DNA of 32,685 nt, from positions 1 to 32,685 of the forward strand of contig JAGOKC010000021.1 in assembly GCA_017994835.1 (NCBI GenBank). Direction: 5' to 3'. The translations under genes were made by a program, and so were the position numbers. Source of the DNA: Aquabacterium sp. Its GTDB lineage: Bacteria; Pseudomonadota; Gammaproteobacteria; Burkholderiales; Burkholderiaceae_C. Below are positions 16,500 through 24,726 of the stretch, piece after piece. Every line of letters starts with the position of its first letter. Within the stretch, counting starts at the first letter, position 1. Below the pieces are notes generated by a model, which had not been told where the DNA came from, ran no database searches, and was given only the letters and a program-made list of their open reading frames with translations.

Positions 16500-17444
16500 T
16501 CACTCCTGCAAAAAGCGCTGCACGGCAGCCACCGTGGCGGCCGGATCTTCTTCATGGGGCACATGCCCCAGGGCATCGAACATCACCACGCGGCTGCCCG
16601 CAATATCGCGCCCAAATTTCGCGGCGTTGTCTGGTGGAATCAACCGATCCTGACCACCCCACAGAATCAAGGTGGGTTGTCGCACCTGCGAAATCTGGGC
16701 GGTGAACTCGCCACTCGGACTCTGCCGGAAACGCTCGACCAAAGCACCACGGTTACCTGCACGCAAGGTCAGATCGTGATAGCGATCAATCAACTCCTGC
16801 GTCACCTTGGAGGGGTCGCCATACACGTTGCGCACGCTGGACTCGATCATGCTGCGCGGCAAGGTGTTCTGCATCAAGGGACGCAGGGCTGGTATCTGAG
16901 CGATCTTGAACCCGATGGGCATGGATTGCGGATCAAAGGGATAGCCCGCCGCATCGACCAGGACCAACTTGCTGACGCGATGCGGGTGATCGACTGCGAT
17001 CTTCCAGGCCAGATTGCCGCCAAAGGAGTTGCCCGCCAGCACCACCTGGGAAACCTCCAGCTGATCCAGCAGGGCGATGACCACCTCCACATAACGGCTG
17101 AGACGATAGTTGCCATCGGGCATGGGGCCAGTCAGACCAAACCCAGGCAGATCCATGCGGATGACGCGTCGCCCGCTTTTGAGCGCCTCGGTCCAACCGT
17201 CCCAGGTGTGCAGACTGGCCGAGGTGCCGTGCAGCAGCACAATGGGCTGAGGATCCGTGCGCGGCCCCTCATCTCGCAGGTGCATCTGCATGCCCTCGAT
17301 CGACACGAACTGCGAGGGCGGCGGAGCCCAACGGCCAGTGAGCGTCTCCACCGGGCGATCCGGAGCCCAACTCAAGGCCACACCCACCCCGACGAGGGCT
17401 ACCAGCGCCAGCAGCAACCCCGCTGCCATCTTGCCTGCACGCAT
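16500..17444 (-). CDS. Membrane-anchored alpha/beta hydrolase
   Basis: The 314-residue protein has an N-terminal hydrophobic helix (about 6-25) that would anchor it in the inner membrane or serve as an uncleaved signal, followed by an alpha/beta hydrolase fold. The oxyanion motif is LLHGTSAS (70-77), the nucleophile Ser140 sits in GNSFGG, and the acid and base are likely Asp266 (GGQDRLIPP) and His294 (ALGHVPHEEDP). The triad is complete, so it should be active on an ester or related bond; the substrate is unknown. It is followed 7 bp later by the SDR gene. Confidence 0.88.
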   Translation of the reverse strand: MRAGKMAAGLLLALVALVGVGVALSWAPDRPVETLTGRWAPPPSQFVSIEGMQMHLRDEGPRTDPQPIVLLHGTSASLHTWDGWTEALKSGRRVIRMDLPGFGLTGPMPDGNYRLSRYVEVVIALLDQLEVSQVVLAGNSFGGNLAWKIAVDHPHRVSKLVLVDAAGYPFDPQSMPIGFKIAQIPALRPLMQNTLPRSMIESSVRNVYGDPSKVTQELIDRYHDLTLRAGNRGALVERFRQSPSGEFTAQISQVRQPTLILWGGQDRLIPPDNAAKFGRDIAGSRVVMFDALGHVPHEEDPAATVAAVQRFLQE

Positions 17445-17464
17445 GAATCATCCTTTCAAGTGAG

Positions 17465-17484
17465 CGCGCATCTTGGCATGCGCG
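17465..17484. repeat. Inverted repeat between the phosphatase-like and hydrolase genes
   Basis: CGCGCAT (17465-17471) and ATGCGCG (17478-17484) are perfect 7-bp arms with a 6-base spacer, about 20 bp upstream of the hydrolase start. A second, longer-range pair, GATTCGCC (17495-17502) and GGCGAATC (17540-17547), overlaps the end of the phosphatase-like gene. There is no T-run, so this is more likely an mRNA structure or operator than a terminator. Confidence 0.45.
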
Positions 17485-17545
17485 AAGTACGCCCGATTCG
17501 CCACAGACGTCCACACACCCCCGTCCTGTCGAACCAGGGGGCGAA

Positions 17546-18238
17546 TCAACGATAAGTCAGCATACCCGCCTCGCCACCTTCCAGATGCGCGTGCTCATTG
17601 ACCGACACCAGACGCACGCCGTCCCGCCCCGTCACGACTTTGGTGATGCCGGTGTTGACCAGTGTCCAGTTGATGGTGAAAGCCTGGGCGTCGCTCAGGC
17701 CCAGCAGGTGCGCGCACATCACACTGATGGTGCCGCCCGAGGTGAACACCACTGCCTGCCCCTTGGCAGGCGTAGCCCGCACCAACTCATCCAGTGCAGT
17801 CACGCAACGCAGCTTGAACACCGACCAGGGCTCGGCGTACTCGTCATCGTGGTGACCACTCAGCCAACGACTCACCGCATCCTGGAAGAACTTCTGAAAC
17901 GCCCGGCGTGGATCGTCGGCCCCCGCCATGTCCGCCATCATCGCGATCTTGCTCGCATAGCGCGGTTCAGCCACCTGGATGACATTCTCGTGATCAAATT
18001 CATTGACCCCGGGCAAGACCTGCAAAGGCCGATTCACCCCCAGTTCCGCCACGGCCCCGACGGCCGTTTCCTGATGTCGGCGCATGCTGCCACTGAAGAC
18101 CATGTCCGGCACCACCCCACGCACCTTGAGCGCCCGACCGACCACGCCAGCCTGCCGGTGTCCCAGACTGGACAGCGCGTCGTAGTTGTCACTGCCAAAC
18201 GAAGCCTGGCCATGGCGCACAAGGTAAATCGCCCCCAT
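17546..18238 (-). CDS. Histidine phosphatase family protein lacking the second catalytic His
   Basis: The 230-residue protein starts with the phosphohistidine motif LVRHGQAS (Arg8, His9, Gly10) and has the phosphate-binding Arg in SGSMRRHQETA (about 49-59) and the acid region NEFDH (79-83). At the C-terminal site, where active members carry a second His (usually HGG), it has VVFTSGGTIS, with Ser167 in that place. It may therefore be weakly active, use another base, or bind a phosphate ester without turnover. It starts 1 bp after the stop of the acyl-CoA dehydrogenase gene, so they are certainly cotranscribed. Confidence 0.87.
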   Translation of the reverse strand: MGAIYLVRHGQASFGSDNYDALSSLGHRQAGVVGRALKVRGVVPDMVFSGSMRRHQETAVGAVAELGVNRPLQVLPGVNEFDHENVIQVAEPRYASKIAMMADMAGADDPRRAFQKFFQDAVSRWLSGHHDDEYAEPWSVFKLRCVTALDELVRATPAKGQAVVFTSGGTISVMCAHLLGLSDAQAFTINWTLVNTGITKVVTGRDGVRLVSVNEHAHLEGGEAGMLTYR

Positions 18239-18239
18239 C

Positions 18240-19472
18240 TCAGCGCTTGACCCCGTACTTCATCAACTCCAGGCGAGCGATCATGCCCTTGTGCACCTCA
18301 TCCGGTCCATCGGCCAGCCGCAGGGAACGCGCCTGGTTGAAGAAAGCCGTCAGCGGCGTATCGTGCGAGACACCTGCCCCGCCGTGCATCTGAATGGCGA
18401 AGTCCACCACGTTTTGCAACATGGTCGGGGCGACCACCTTGATGGCTGACACGTCGGTCAGCGCACTCATCACGCCCAGCGTGTCGATCTTCCACGCAGC
18501 CTGCAAGGTCAGCAACCGGGCCTGATCAATGGCAACACGACACTCGGCAATGCGCTCACGGTTGCCACCCAGGTCGATCAAGGGCTTGCGGAACGCGGTG
18601 CGAGCCAGGCCTCGCTGAATTGCGAGCTCCAGCGCCTTCTCCGCCGCACCAATGCAGCGCATGCAGTGGTGGATGCGTCCCGGCCCCAGGCGACCCTGGG
18701 CGATCTCGAAACCACGGCCCGGCCCGGAAATGAAATGGCCGATCGGCACGCGCACATTGTGAAAGTGCACCTCGCCATGACCGTGGGGCTCGTCATACTC
18801 GCCAAACACCGGCAGCATGCGGACGATCTCGACGCCCGGCGTGTCCAGTGGCACCAGCACCATCGAGTGCTGGTGATGCCGATCCTTGCTCTCATCCGGC
18901 GTCAACGCCATGAAGATGCCAATCTTGCAGCGCGGGTCGCCCACGCCGGACGACCACCACTTCTTGCCATTCAAGACAATGTGATCGCCGTCGATCACGG
19001 CCGTGGCCGCCATGTTGGTGGCGTCAGACGAGGCCACATCCGGCTCGGTCATGAAAAACACCGAACGAATGTCACCGGCCAGCAAGGGCGTGAGCCACTG
19101 CGCCTTTTGCTCGGCATTGCCGTACTTCCACAACACTTCCATGTTGCCGGAGTCAGGCGCATTGCAGTTGAAAATCTCGGGGGCCATCATCGAACGGCCC
19201 GTCTGCTCGGCACTGAAAGCGTAATCGAGCACGCTCAGTCCCGCGCCCAATTCGGCATCGGGCAGAAACAGGTTCCACAGCCCCTCCTCCCGCGCCTTGG
19301 CCTTCAAGGCCTCGACACGCGGCGGTATCTGCCACGCCGTCCAATCCCCACCATGACGCTGCTGCAAAATGCCAGCCCAGTGCTCGGCTTCAACCGGCGC
19401 GATGTGGGTGTCAATGAAGGCCCGCACACGTTGTGCCGTCCGGGCTGCGCGTTCACTGGGTTGAAAGTCCAT
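18240..19472 (-). CDS. Acyl-CoA dehydrogenase family protein, ACAD10/11-like
   Basis: This flavoprotein acts on acyl-CoA thioesters. The 410-residue sequence shows FFMTEPDVASSDATNMAATA (138-157, FAD contact), NGKKWWSSGVGD (168-179), the helical C-terminal domain with QMHGGAGVSHDTPL (361-374), and RLADGPDEVHKG (385-396). In medium-chain enzymes the catalytic Glu sits in a YEGT context; here Asp388 occupies that place, as in animal ACAD10/11. Those proteins and the bacterial levulinate enzymes work on 4-hydroxyacyl-CoA chemistry, so a similar role is possible but inferred. TCAGGAGA precedes ATG 19472. It is followed by the histidine phosphatase gene at 1 bp, then the hydrolase and SDR genes. 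Confidence 0.9.
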   Translation of the reverse strand: MDFQPSERAARTAQRVRAFIDTHIAPVEAEHWAGILQQRHGGDWTAWQIPPRVEALKAKAREEGLWNLFLPDAELGAGLSVLDYAFSAEQTGRSMMAPEIFNCNAPDSGNMEVLWKYGNAEQKAQWLTPLLAGDIRSVFFMTEPDVASSDATNMAATAVIDGDHIVLNGKKWWSSGVGDPRCKIGIFMALTPDESKDRHHQHSMVLVPLDTPGVEIVRMLPVFGEYDEPHGHGEVHFHNVRVPIGHFISGPGRGFEIAQGRLGPGRIHHCMRCIGAAEKALELAIQRGLARTAFRKPLIDLGGNRERIAECRVAIDQARLLTLQAAWKIDTLGVMSALTDVSAIKVVAPTMLQNVVDFAIQMHGGAGVSHDTPLTAFFNQARSLRLADGPDEVHKGMIARLELMKYGVKR

Positions 19473-19486
19473 GCCTGTCTCCTGAG

Positions 19487-19517
19487 GTTCAGGCCACCAT
19501 CCTACGTCGCCCTGAAC
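19487..19517. promoter_or_regulatory. Inverted repeat in front of the acyl-CoA dehydrogenase gene
   Basis: GTTCAGG (19487-19493) and CCTGAAC (19511-19517) are perfect 7-bp arms with a 17-base spacer. They lie in the 66-bp gap between the LysR gene and the dehydrogenase gene, ending just upstream of the ribosome binding site. It could be the operator of the adjacent LysR protein or a leader hairpin. Confidence 0.4.
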
Positions 19518-19538
19518 TGTGCATCAAATGATGAATTT

Positions 19539-20477
19539 TTACCCCAAGTCATGCATACCTTGCATGGCCAGACACGCCCCCTCCGCCACGCAAGCGCGCA
19601 TCCAGCGGTGCACCGGATCGCCCTCGCGATCGGCATGCCAGTACAGCCAGATCCCCATCGCCGGCATAGGGGCCTGCAACTCCCGCAGCACCAACGGCAA
19701 ACCACGCGTCAACCCCTGGGCGTAGGTGCGCGGCAAAGTCAGCAGCGCACTGCCATGTGCCACCACATTGGCCGCAGCAAAGTAATGCTGACAACGCAAG
19801 ATCACCTCGCGCTCGCCCCGCCCCAAGCCTGCCCACACCGGTTGCAGCGGGTCCGGACGTTCAGGCTGCAAAGCCACCATCACATGCTGGCAGGCAAAGT
19901 AGTCATCCAGACTGATCGGCCCGCCCGCCAGCGGATGATCGGCATGCATCAGCACCGCCAGGGTTTCATCCGCCAGATGCTCGCCACGAATGCGCGGCCC
20001 CACCCGACGCTGCCGGTCAATCACCAGATCCACCTCACCCAGCGTGAGGGCGCGCTCCAGCGCATCACGCGGCACCCGCACACTGGTCAGACGCACCCGT
20101 GGTGCCTCCAGCCCCAGTCGCGCCATCAAAGGCGGCAAGGCAATCGCCTCCAGCACGTCCCGCATGCCCACCCTCAGCGTCATGTCCAGGGTCGCAGGCT
20201 CAAAACTCTCGGCCTGCGCCATCAGCGACTGCAACCCTCGCAAATGCGCCTGCACCTCCCCGATCACACGGCGCGTCAACTCGGTTGGCACCATGCTATT
20301 GCCCTGCCGCACAAACAGCGGATCCCCCCACAGGCGCCGCAGACGTGCCAAGGCGTGGCTGACAGCAGGTTGACTCAAATGCAGATGCCGTGCGGCACCC
20401 GAGATACCCCCTTGCTCATAGACGGCATCCATGACGCGAAAGAGATTGAGATCGAGACGGGTAACGGGTATCACCAT
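19539..20477 (-). CDS. LysR family transcriptional regulator upstream of the acyl-CoA dehydrogenase cluster
   Basis: The 312-residue protein has an N-terminal winged HTH (about 7-66: RLDLNLFRVMDAVYEQGGISGAA, then LSQPAVSHALARLRRLWGDPLFVR) and a substrate-binding-like effector domain (about 98-300). The HTH is of the NodD/LeuO-like type. Unusually for LysR genes it points the same way as its probable targets, 66 bp upstream of the dehydrogenase gene. Control of the downstream cluster is inferred from position. ATG 20477 has no strong ribosome binding site. Confidence 0.9.
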   Translation of the reverse strand: MVIPVTRLDLNLFRVMDAVYEQGGISGAARHLHLSQPAVSHALARLRRLWGDPLFVRQGNSMVPTELTRRVIGEVQAHLRGLQSLMAQAESFEPATLDMTLRVGMRDVLEAIALPPLMARLGLEAPRVRLTSVRVPRDALERALTLGEVDLVIDRQRRVGPRIRGEHLADETLAVLMHADHPLAGGPISLDDYFACQHVMVALQPERPDPLQPVWAGLGRGEREVILRCQHYFAAANVVAHGSALLTLPRTYAQGLTRGLPLVLRELQAPMPAMGIWLYWHADREGDPVHRWMRACVAEGACLAMQGMHDLG

Positions 20478-20792
20478 GACGCCACATTACACCGCAGCAG
20501 ACGTCCATCGTTGCCACATATTTGGCGCATTGCAACACCCACAAGGCTTGATGGCGGGCGATAATGGCCCGCTTGCCGATCACATCGGCGCTTTGGAGCC
20601 ATCACCTTGGACAGTCCCCATCGGTGACCGCCCACTTCAGCCATCCGGCCGTTCAGCCCACGCAAGGCACGACACCGGATGCGACCCACCGGATTGGGTC
20701 TTGCGGAAGGGGGCGGCACAACCTGACACCCCCTCGACCTGTGAGACGCGCACGCCCCTTGAGCGTCGTGCCGTCCACGTGCTGGAGTTTGC
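20478..20792 (+). promoter_or_regulatory. Long corA upstream region with several potential hairpins
   Basis: This 315-bp gap between a divergent LysR gene and corA holds no convincing gene. A GATAAT box (20560-20565) sits in the loop of a GCGGGC/GCCCGC hairpin (20554-20572), though no good -35 is visible. Downstream are GACCCA/TGGGTC (20683-20688 and 20695-20700) and a GGGGG/CCCCC pairing around 20713-20740. If transcription starts near 20572, corA has a leader of about 220 nt, long enough for Mg2+ or translation-dependent control. No known Mg2+ riboswitch class is recognised. Confidence 0.35.
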
Positions 20793-21752
20793 ATGCTCAA
20801 CGTCTTCACGCTGGCCAACGGTCGGCTGTTTCAGGAAGAAATCGACAGTCTGGATGGCCTCAATTCTGCCCATCCCGTCTGGGTTGACCTGGAAGACCCT
20901 TCGCCCGAAGAGAAAAGCTGGATCGCCGTCAAGTTCGGGCTCATGATCCCGGCCGACATCATCGACGACGACCTCGAAGAATCCGCCCGGTTCTATGAAG
21001 AAGACGGTGCCATCCACATCCGTTCCGACTTTCTGATCGACGATGATGAAGCCCCACGCAACGTGCGGGTGGCCTTCATCCTGCACGACAAGGTGCTGTT
21101 CTCGGTCCACCGCGAAGACCTGCCCGTGTTCCGCCTGCTGCGCATGCGCGCACGCCGCATTCCCGCCCTCATCGAAGACGCCAAGGACGTGCTGCTCAAG
21201 CTCTACGACGCCGATGCGGAATACTCGGCCGACACCCTCGAAGGCATCTACGACGATCTTGAAAAAGTCAGCCACCGTGTCCTGAAAGATGAGGTCAACG
21301 ACCAGGCCGCCGGTGAAGCGCTGGCCGCCATTGCGCGCCAGGAAGACCTGAACGGACGCATCCGTCGCAACGTCATGGACACGCGCCGTGCCGTCAGCTT
21401 CATGATGCGTGCGCGCATGCTCAACGCCGACCAGTTCGAAGAAGCCCGCCAGATCCTGCGCGACATCGACTCGCTCGACAGTCACACCGCCTTCCTGTTC
21501 GACAAGATCAACTTCCTGATGGACGCCACCGTCGGCTTCATCAACATCAACCAGAACAAGATCATCAAGATCTTCTCGGTGGCCTCGGTGGCCTTGCTGC
21601 CACCCACCCTGATCGCCAGCATCTATGGCATGAACTTCCAGCACATGCCTGAGCTGAGCCAGAAGTGGGGCTACCCCTTGGCGCTGTGCCTGATGCTGCT
21701 GTCCATCGTGACGCCGTTCTGGTTCTTCCGTCGCAAAGGCTGGTTGAAGTAA
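20793..21752 (+). CDS. corA: Magnesium transporter CorA
   Basis: CorA forms pentameric channels for Mg2+ (also Co2+ and Ni2+) uptake across the inner membrane. The 319-residue protein has the acidic N-terminal cytoplasmic domain, a long stalk helix, and two C-terminal transmembrane helices: about 263-283, ending in the signature YGMNF that forms the selectivity filter, and about 295-315. The positively charged tail (FFRRKGWLK) is typical. GGAG lies 6 bases before ATG 20793. The next gene starts 1 bp after the stop codon. Confidence 0.96.
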   Translation: MLNVFTLANGRLFQEEIDSLDGLNSAHPVWVDLEDPSPEEKSWIAVKFGLMIPADIIDDDLEESARFYEEDGAIHIRSDFLIDDDEAPRNVRVAFILHDKVLFSVHREDLPVFRLLRMRARRIPALIEDAKDVLLKLYDADAEYSADTLEGIYDDLEKVSHRVLKDEVNDQAAGEALAAIARQEDLNGRIRRNVMDTRRAVSFMMRARMLNADQFEEARQILRDIDSLDSHTAFLFDKINFLMDATVGFININQNKIIKIFSVASVALLPPTLIASIYGMNFQHMPELSQKWGYPLALCLMLLSIVTPFWFFRRKGWLK

Positions 21753-21753
21753 G

Positions 21754-22914
21754 GTGCCCTGTCTGAACCTGCCGCCGCTGCCACCCGGCTTGTGGCGTGT
21801 GATGCTCAGCACGGCCCTGGTCGTGCTCGCCTTCAGCCTGCTCAGCCCCGTGCTGGCAGTGCGTCTGCAGACAGCGGGCGTCAGCGGCACGGCCATCGGC
21901 ACCTTTGCCATGCTGTCGTTCCTCAGCGTGGCCCTGCTCATTCCGGTCGTCCCCCATGTGTTCGCCCGCATCGGTGTGGGCCAGGCCTACCGGCTGGGAC
22001 TGGCCCTCGAACTGATCGCCTGCCTGGGCTACCTGCTGACCGACAACTACACCCTGTGGTGCGCGCTGGGTGTGCTGGGCGGCGTCGGCGCGGCAGCTGC
22101 CTGGAACGCCACCGAAGCCCTGATTGCGCACAACGTGCCCGCCAGCCACCGAGGCCGCCTCACCGGCCTGTATCAGGCCATTCTGGGTGCCGGGATGGCC
22201 ATCGGCCCTTTTCTGCCCGGACTGCTCGGATTGGGGCCACTGCAAGCCAATGCCGTCGCCGCCACCGGGTTGGCACTCGGATTAAGTCTGACGCTGACCC
22301 CAACCGTCGGTCAACTCAAAGCCATGCACGCAGACCGCGAGCCCATGAGCATGCTGGCTGCCTGGCGCTTTCGCCCCGTGCTGGTGTGGGCCGCCATCGT
22401 CGGTGGCGTCTTCGAAGTGGGCCTGGGCACCATCACCACGGCCTATGGTTCGCAAATCGGACTCAATCTGGCCGCAGCCACCTCCATTGCCGGAGCCCTC
22501 GGCATGGGCAGCTTTACCCTGCAATACCCTTTGGGCTGGTTGGCCGACCACGTTGCCTCGCGCCGCCTGTTTGCCATCGGTGCGGTCGTGCTGGCCATCA
22601 GTGGCGTGGCCTTCACCTTCGCCAGCCAATGGCCCGCCCTGATCTGGGTCTGCGCTGCTCTCTGGGGCGCGGTGGGTGGAGCCCTCTACACCCTGAGCAT
22701 GATCCGCGTCGCCCACGACTTTGCCGACTCATCGGCGCTGGCCGGCACCTCGGCCATGATCGCCGGCTACACCATCGGCGGCTCGGTGGGACCACTGGTC
22801 AGCGGCTGGGTCTTTGACCACGTCGGCGTCCTCGGACAAGGCTGCTGGCTGACCGTGCTCGCCCTCAGCCTGCTGTGGCTGCAGCGCCAACCCACCCTCG
22901 GCTCAAACGCCTGA
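21754..22914 (+). CDS. MFS transporter
   Basis: The 386-residue protein has about 12 hydrophobic segments and major facilitator features: a short loop with ASHRGRLTGLYQAILGAGMAIGPFL (about 130-154) as in motif-C-type exporters, and GWLADHVASRRLF after helix 8. The substrate cannot be inferred; drug or metabolite export is possible. The GTG at 21754, 1 bp after corA, gives the full first helix; ATG 21802 would cut into it. The 3' end overlaps the convergent sensor kinase gene by 12 bp. Confidence 0.87.
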   Translation: MPCLNLPPLPPGLWRVMLSTALVVLAFSLLSPVLAVRLQTAGVSGTAIGTFAMLSFLSVALLIPVVPHVFARIGVGQAYRLGLALELIACLGYLLTDNYTLWCALGVLGGVGAAAAWNATEALIAHNVPASHRGRLTGLYQAILGAGMAIGPFLPGLLGLGPLQANAVAATGLALGLSLTLTPTVGQLKAMHADREPMSMLAAWRFRPVLVWAAIVGGVFEVGLGTITTAYGSQIGLNLAAATSIAGALGMGSFTLQYPLGWLADHVASRRLFAIGAVVLAISGVAFTFASQWPALIWVCAALWGAVGGALYTLSMIRVAHDFADSSALAGTSAMIAGYTIGGSVGPLVSGWVFDHVGVLGQGCWLTVLALSLLWLQRQPTLGSNA

Positions 22915-24726
22915 CACCTCTCCCTTCGCGACAGCCAGATCACGCAGCAAACTCTGCAACAAATCGGCAGGTACCGGCTTGTGCAACAAGGCCAGACCCT
23001 GCGCCTGCGCATCATGCAAACGCTCGACAGCGGTATCTCCCGTGACCAAAGCCGCCGGCACCCTCATCCCCAGCCGCTCACGCACGGCTGCAACCGCCTG
23101 AAGCCCCGTCTCAGCGCTGCGCAGACGGTAATCCGCCAGCACCACATCCGGCACAAACCTCGACAGACACTGCAAGGCCGCATCCGCCGATGCCACCACC
23201 TCGCACTGCACACCCCATACCCCCATCAGGTCGGACATCGCCAACCGTACACTCTCATCGTCATCGATGAGCAGCACCCTCAAACCCCGCAAGGCCTGCG
23301 CCGATGCGGGCAACCGCTCCGGTGCCAACGACGGCCGCAAGCCCTGCGGCAAACTCACGCGGAACACCGTACCGCGCCCCGGACGCGACACCAACTCCAC
23401 ACTCACCCCCATGGCCTTGGCCAAACCCTGCACAATCGCCAGCCCCAAGCCCAAGCCATTGCGTCGGTCCCGCTGCGGATTGCCCAGCTGCTGGAATGCA
23501 TGAAAAATCGTTTGGTGCGACTCGGACGGAATGCCGATCCCGGTGTCCCACACCTCAATCACCGCACGGCCACCACGCTGACGGCAGGCCAGCAGCACCC
23601 CGCCACGCTCGGTGTAGCGGATTGCATTGAGCAGCAGATTGCGCAAAATCAGCTCCACCATGCCCTGATCGGCAAAAGGCGTCGCCACCGTGTCACGCAT
23701 GCGCAAAACCAAACCCTTGTCGGCCGCCCACGGTGCCAACTCCCGCTCCAGCTTGTGAAACAAAGGCTGCAAGGCAAAACTGTGCGGCTGCGGCTCGATC
23801 ATGCCCGCACCCACTTTTGAAAAATCCAGCAAGGTATTGAGCATCTCGCTGGCCGCCGTGTTCGATGCCTGCGCATGCTCGAGCAACATCGCCTGACGCG
23901 CCTCCAGCCCGGACCGCGCCAGCGAGCCCAGAAACAACCCTGCGGCATGCAATGGTTGGCGCAAATCATGGCTGGCTGAAGCCAGAAACAGCGTCTTGGC
24001 GCGATTGGCCTCCTCCGCCGTCTGCTGAGCCCCTTCAGCCAGATCGCGCGCCAACTGTGCCTGCTGCGTCTGCTCACGCAGTTGCACCACCAGATCATCA
24101 TTGTCCAGACGCAAAGCCAGGGCGCGGCGCACAGCCAATCCCGTATGACGGGCAAACAGCGCCATCGCCACCAGGTACAACATCCCGCCAAGCCCCAGGG
24201 AGGTCATGACCGGATCCTGCCAACGCAACAGCGCCACAACCATGGGCAGCATGCAACTCAGCCAGAACAACTGCGCCAATCGCCAAACCGGCGCAAACAC
24301 CAGCAACCCGGCCGAACTCAACCCCGCCATCACACCGACCACAATGTGCATGGAAGCCGGTCGCGCTGCGTCAATGAACAGCAGAGGCAACATCCCCCAG
24401 GCTCCTCCCAAGCCCAGGCAGATGCCACTCATGACACGCCGATAATGCTCCGCCGTACCCTCTGCACCAGGGAGTTCCGGACGCGGCAATCGCCGGTGGC
24501 ACCACACCCCAACCCCACACATCAACGTGACGGCCACGGCCCACAGCGCCACGCTCGTGTCATTCAAGGCATACAAAAAGGCCGCCACCGTCAACCAGGC
24601 AGCCAGCACCGAGGTCCGCAAGGTGACACCCACATTGCTGTCGAGCAACGACAGCTGAGCAGCCAGCAGGCGGGTAGATCCGGCAGATCGGGGGGCCGGG
24701 CCGCGCAGCCAGGCCAGCACCGTCAT
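22903..24726 (-). CDS. Hybrid sensor histidine kinase with receiver domain
   Basis: The N-terminal half (about 30-200) has six hydrophobic segments with no large periplasmic loop, so signals may come from within the membrane. A coiled linker (about 205-245) leads to a HisKA domain with phospho-acceptor His253 in SASHDLRQPLH, then the ATPase domain (N-box Asn367 in LLNAIRYTERG, DTGIGIP, GLGLGLAIV). A C-terminal receiver (about 483-600) has the acidic pocket IDDDE, phospho-acceptor Asp532 in LADYRL, Thr562 and Lys583 (HKP). ATG 24726 overlaps the regulator stop (ATGA), so 607 residues; a GTG at 24738 is an alternative. It forms a pair with the upstream LuxR-type regulator. Confidence 0.92.
   Translation of the reverse strand: MTVLAWLRGPAPRSAGSTRLLAAQLSLLDSNVGVTLRTSVLAAWLTVAAFLYALNDTSVALWAVAVTLMCGVGVWCHRRLPRPELPGAEGTAEHYRRVMSGICLGLGGAWGMLPLLFIDAARPASMHIVVGVMAGLSSAGLLVFAPVWRLAQLFWLSCMLPMVVALLRWQDPVMTSLGLGGMLYLVAMALFARHTGLAVRRALALRLDNDDLVVQLREQTQQAQLARDLAEGAQQTAEEANRAKTLFLASASHDLRQPLHAAGLFLGSLARSGLEARQAMLLEHAQASNTAASEMLNTLLDFSKVGAGMIEPQPHSFALQPLFHKLERELAPWAADKGLVLRMRDTVATPFADQGMVELILRNLLLNAIRYTERGGVLLACRQRGGRAVIEVWDTGIGIPSESHQTIFHAFQQLGNPQRDRRNGLGLGLAIVQGLAKAMGVSVELVSRPGRGTVFRVSLPQGLRPSLAPERLPASAQALRGLRVLLIDDDESVRLAMSDLMGVWGVQCEVVASADAALQCLSRFVPDVVLADYRLRSAETGLQAVAAVRERLGMRVPAALVTGDTAVERLHDAQAQGLALLHKPVPADLLQSLLRDLAVAKGEVSGV

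Noticed and set aside
19522-19540. CATCA/TGATG followed by TTTTT, looking like a plus-strand terminator
   Set aside because: Five-bp AT-rich arms with a 2-base spacer cannot form a stable hairpin, and no plus-strand gene ends there.
18666-20564. Plus-strand open frame of 632 codons across the acyl-CoA dehydrogenase and LysR genes
   Set aside because: His/Arg/Gln-rich composition typical of an antisense frame, crossing two well-supported genes and their gap.
20679-20726. 15-codon frame in the corA leader, a possible CorL-like peptide
   Set aside because: No ribosome binding site and no evident similarity; kept only as a note under the corA leader finding, not as a gene.
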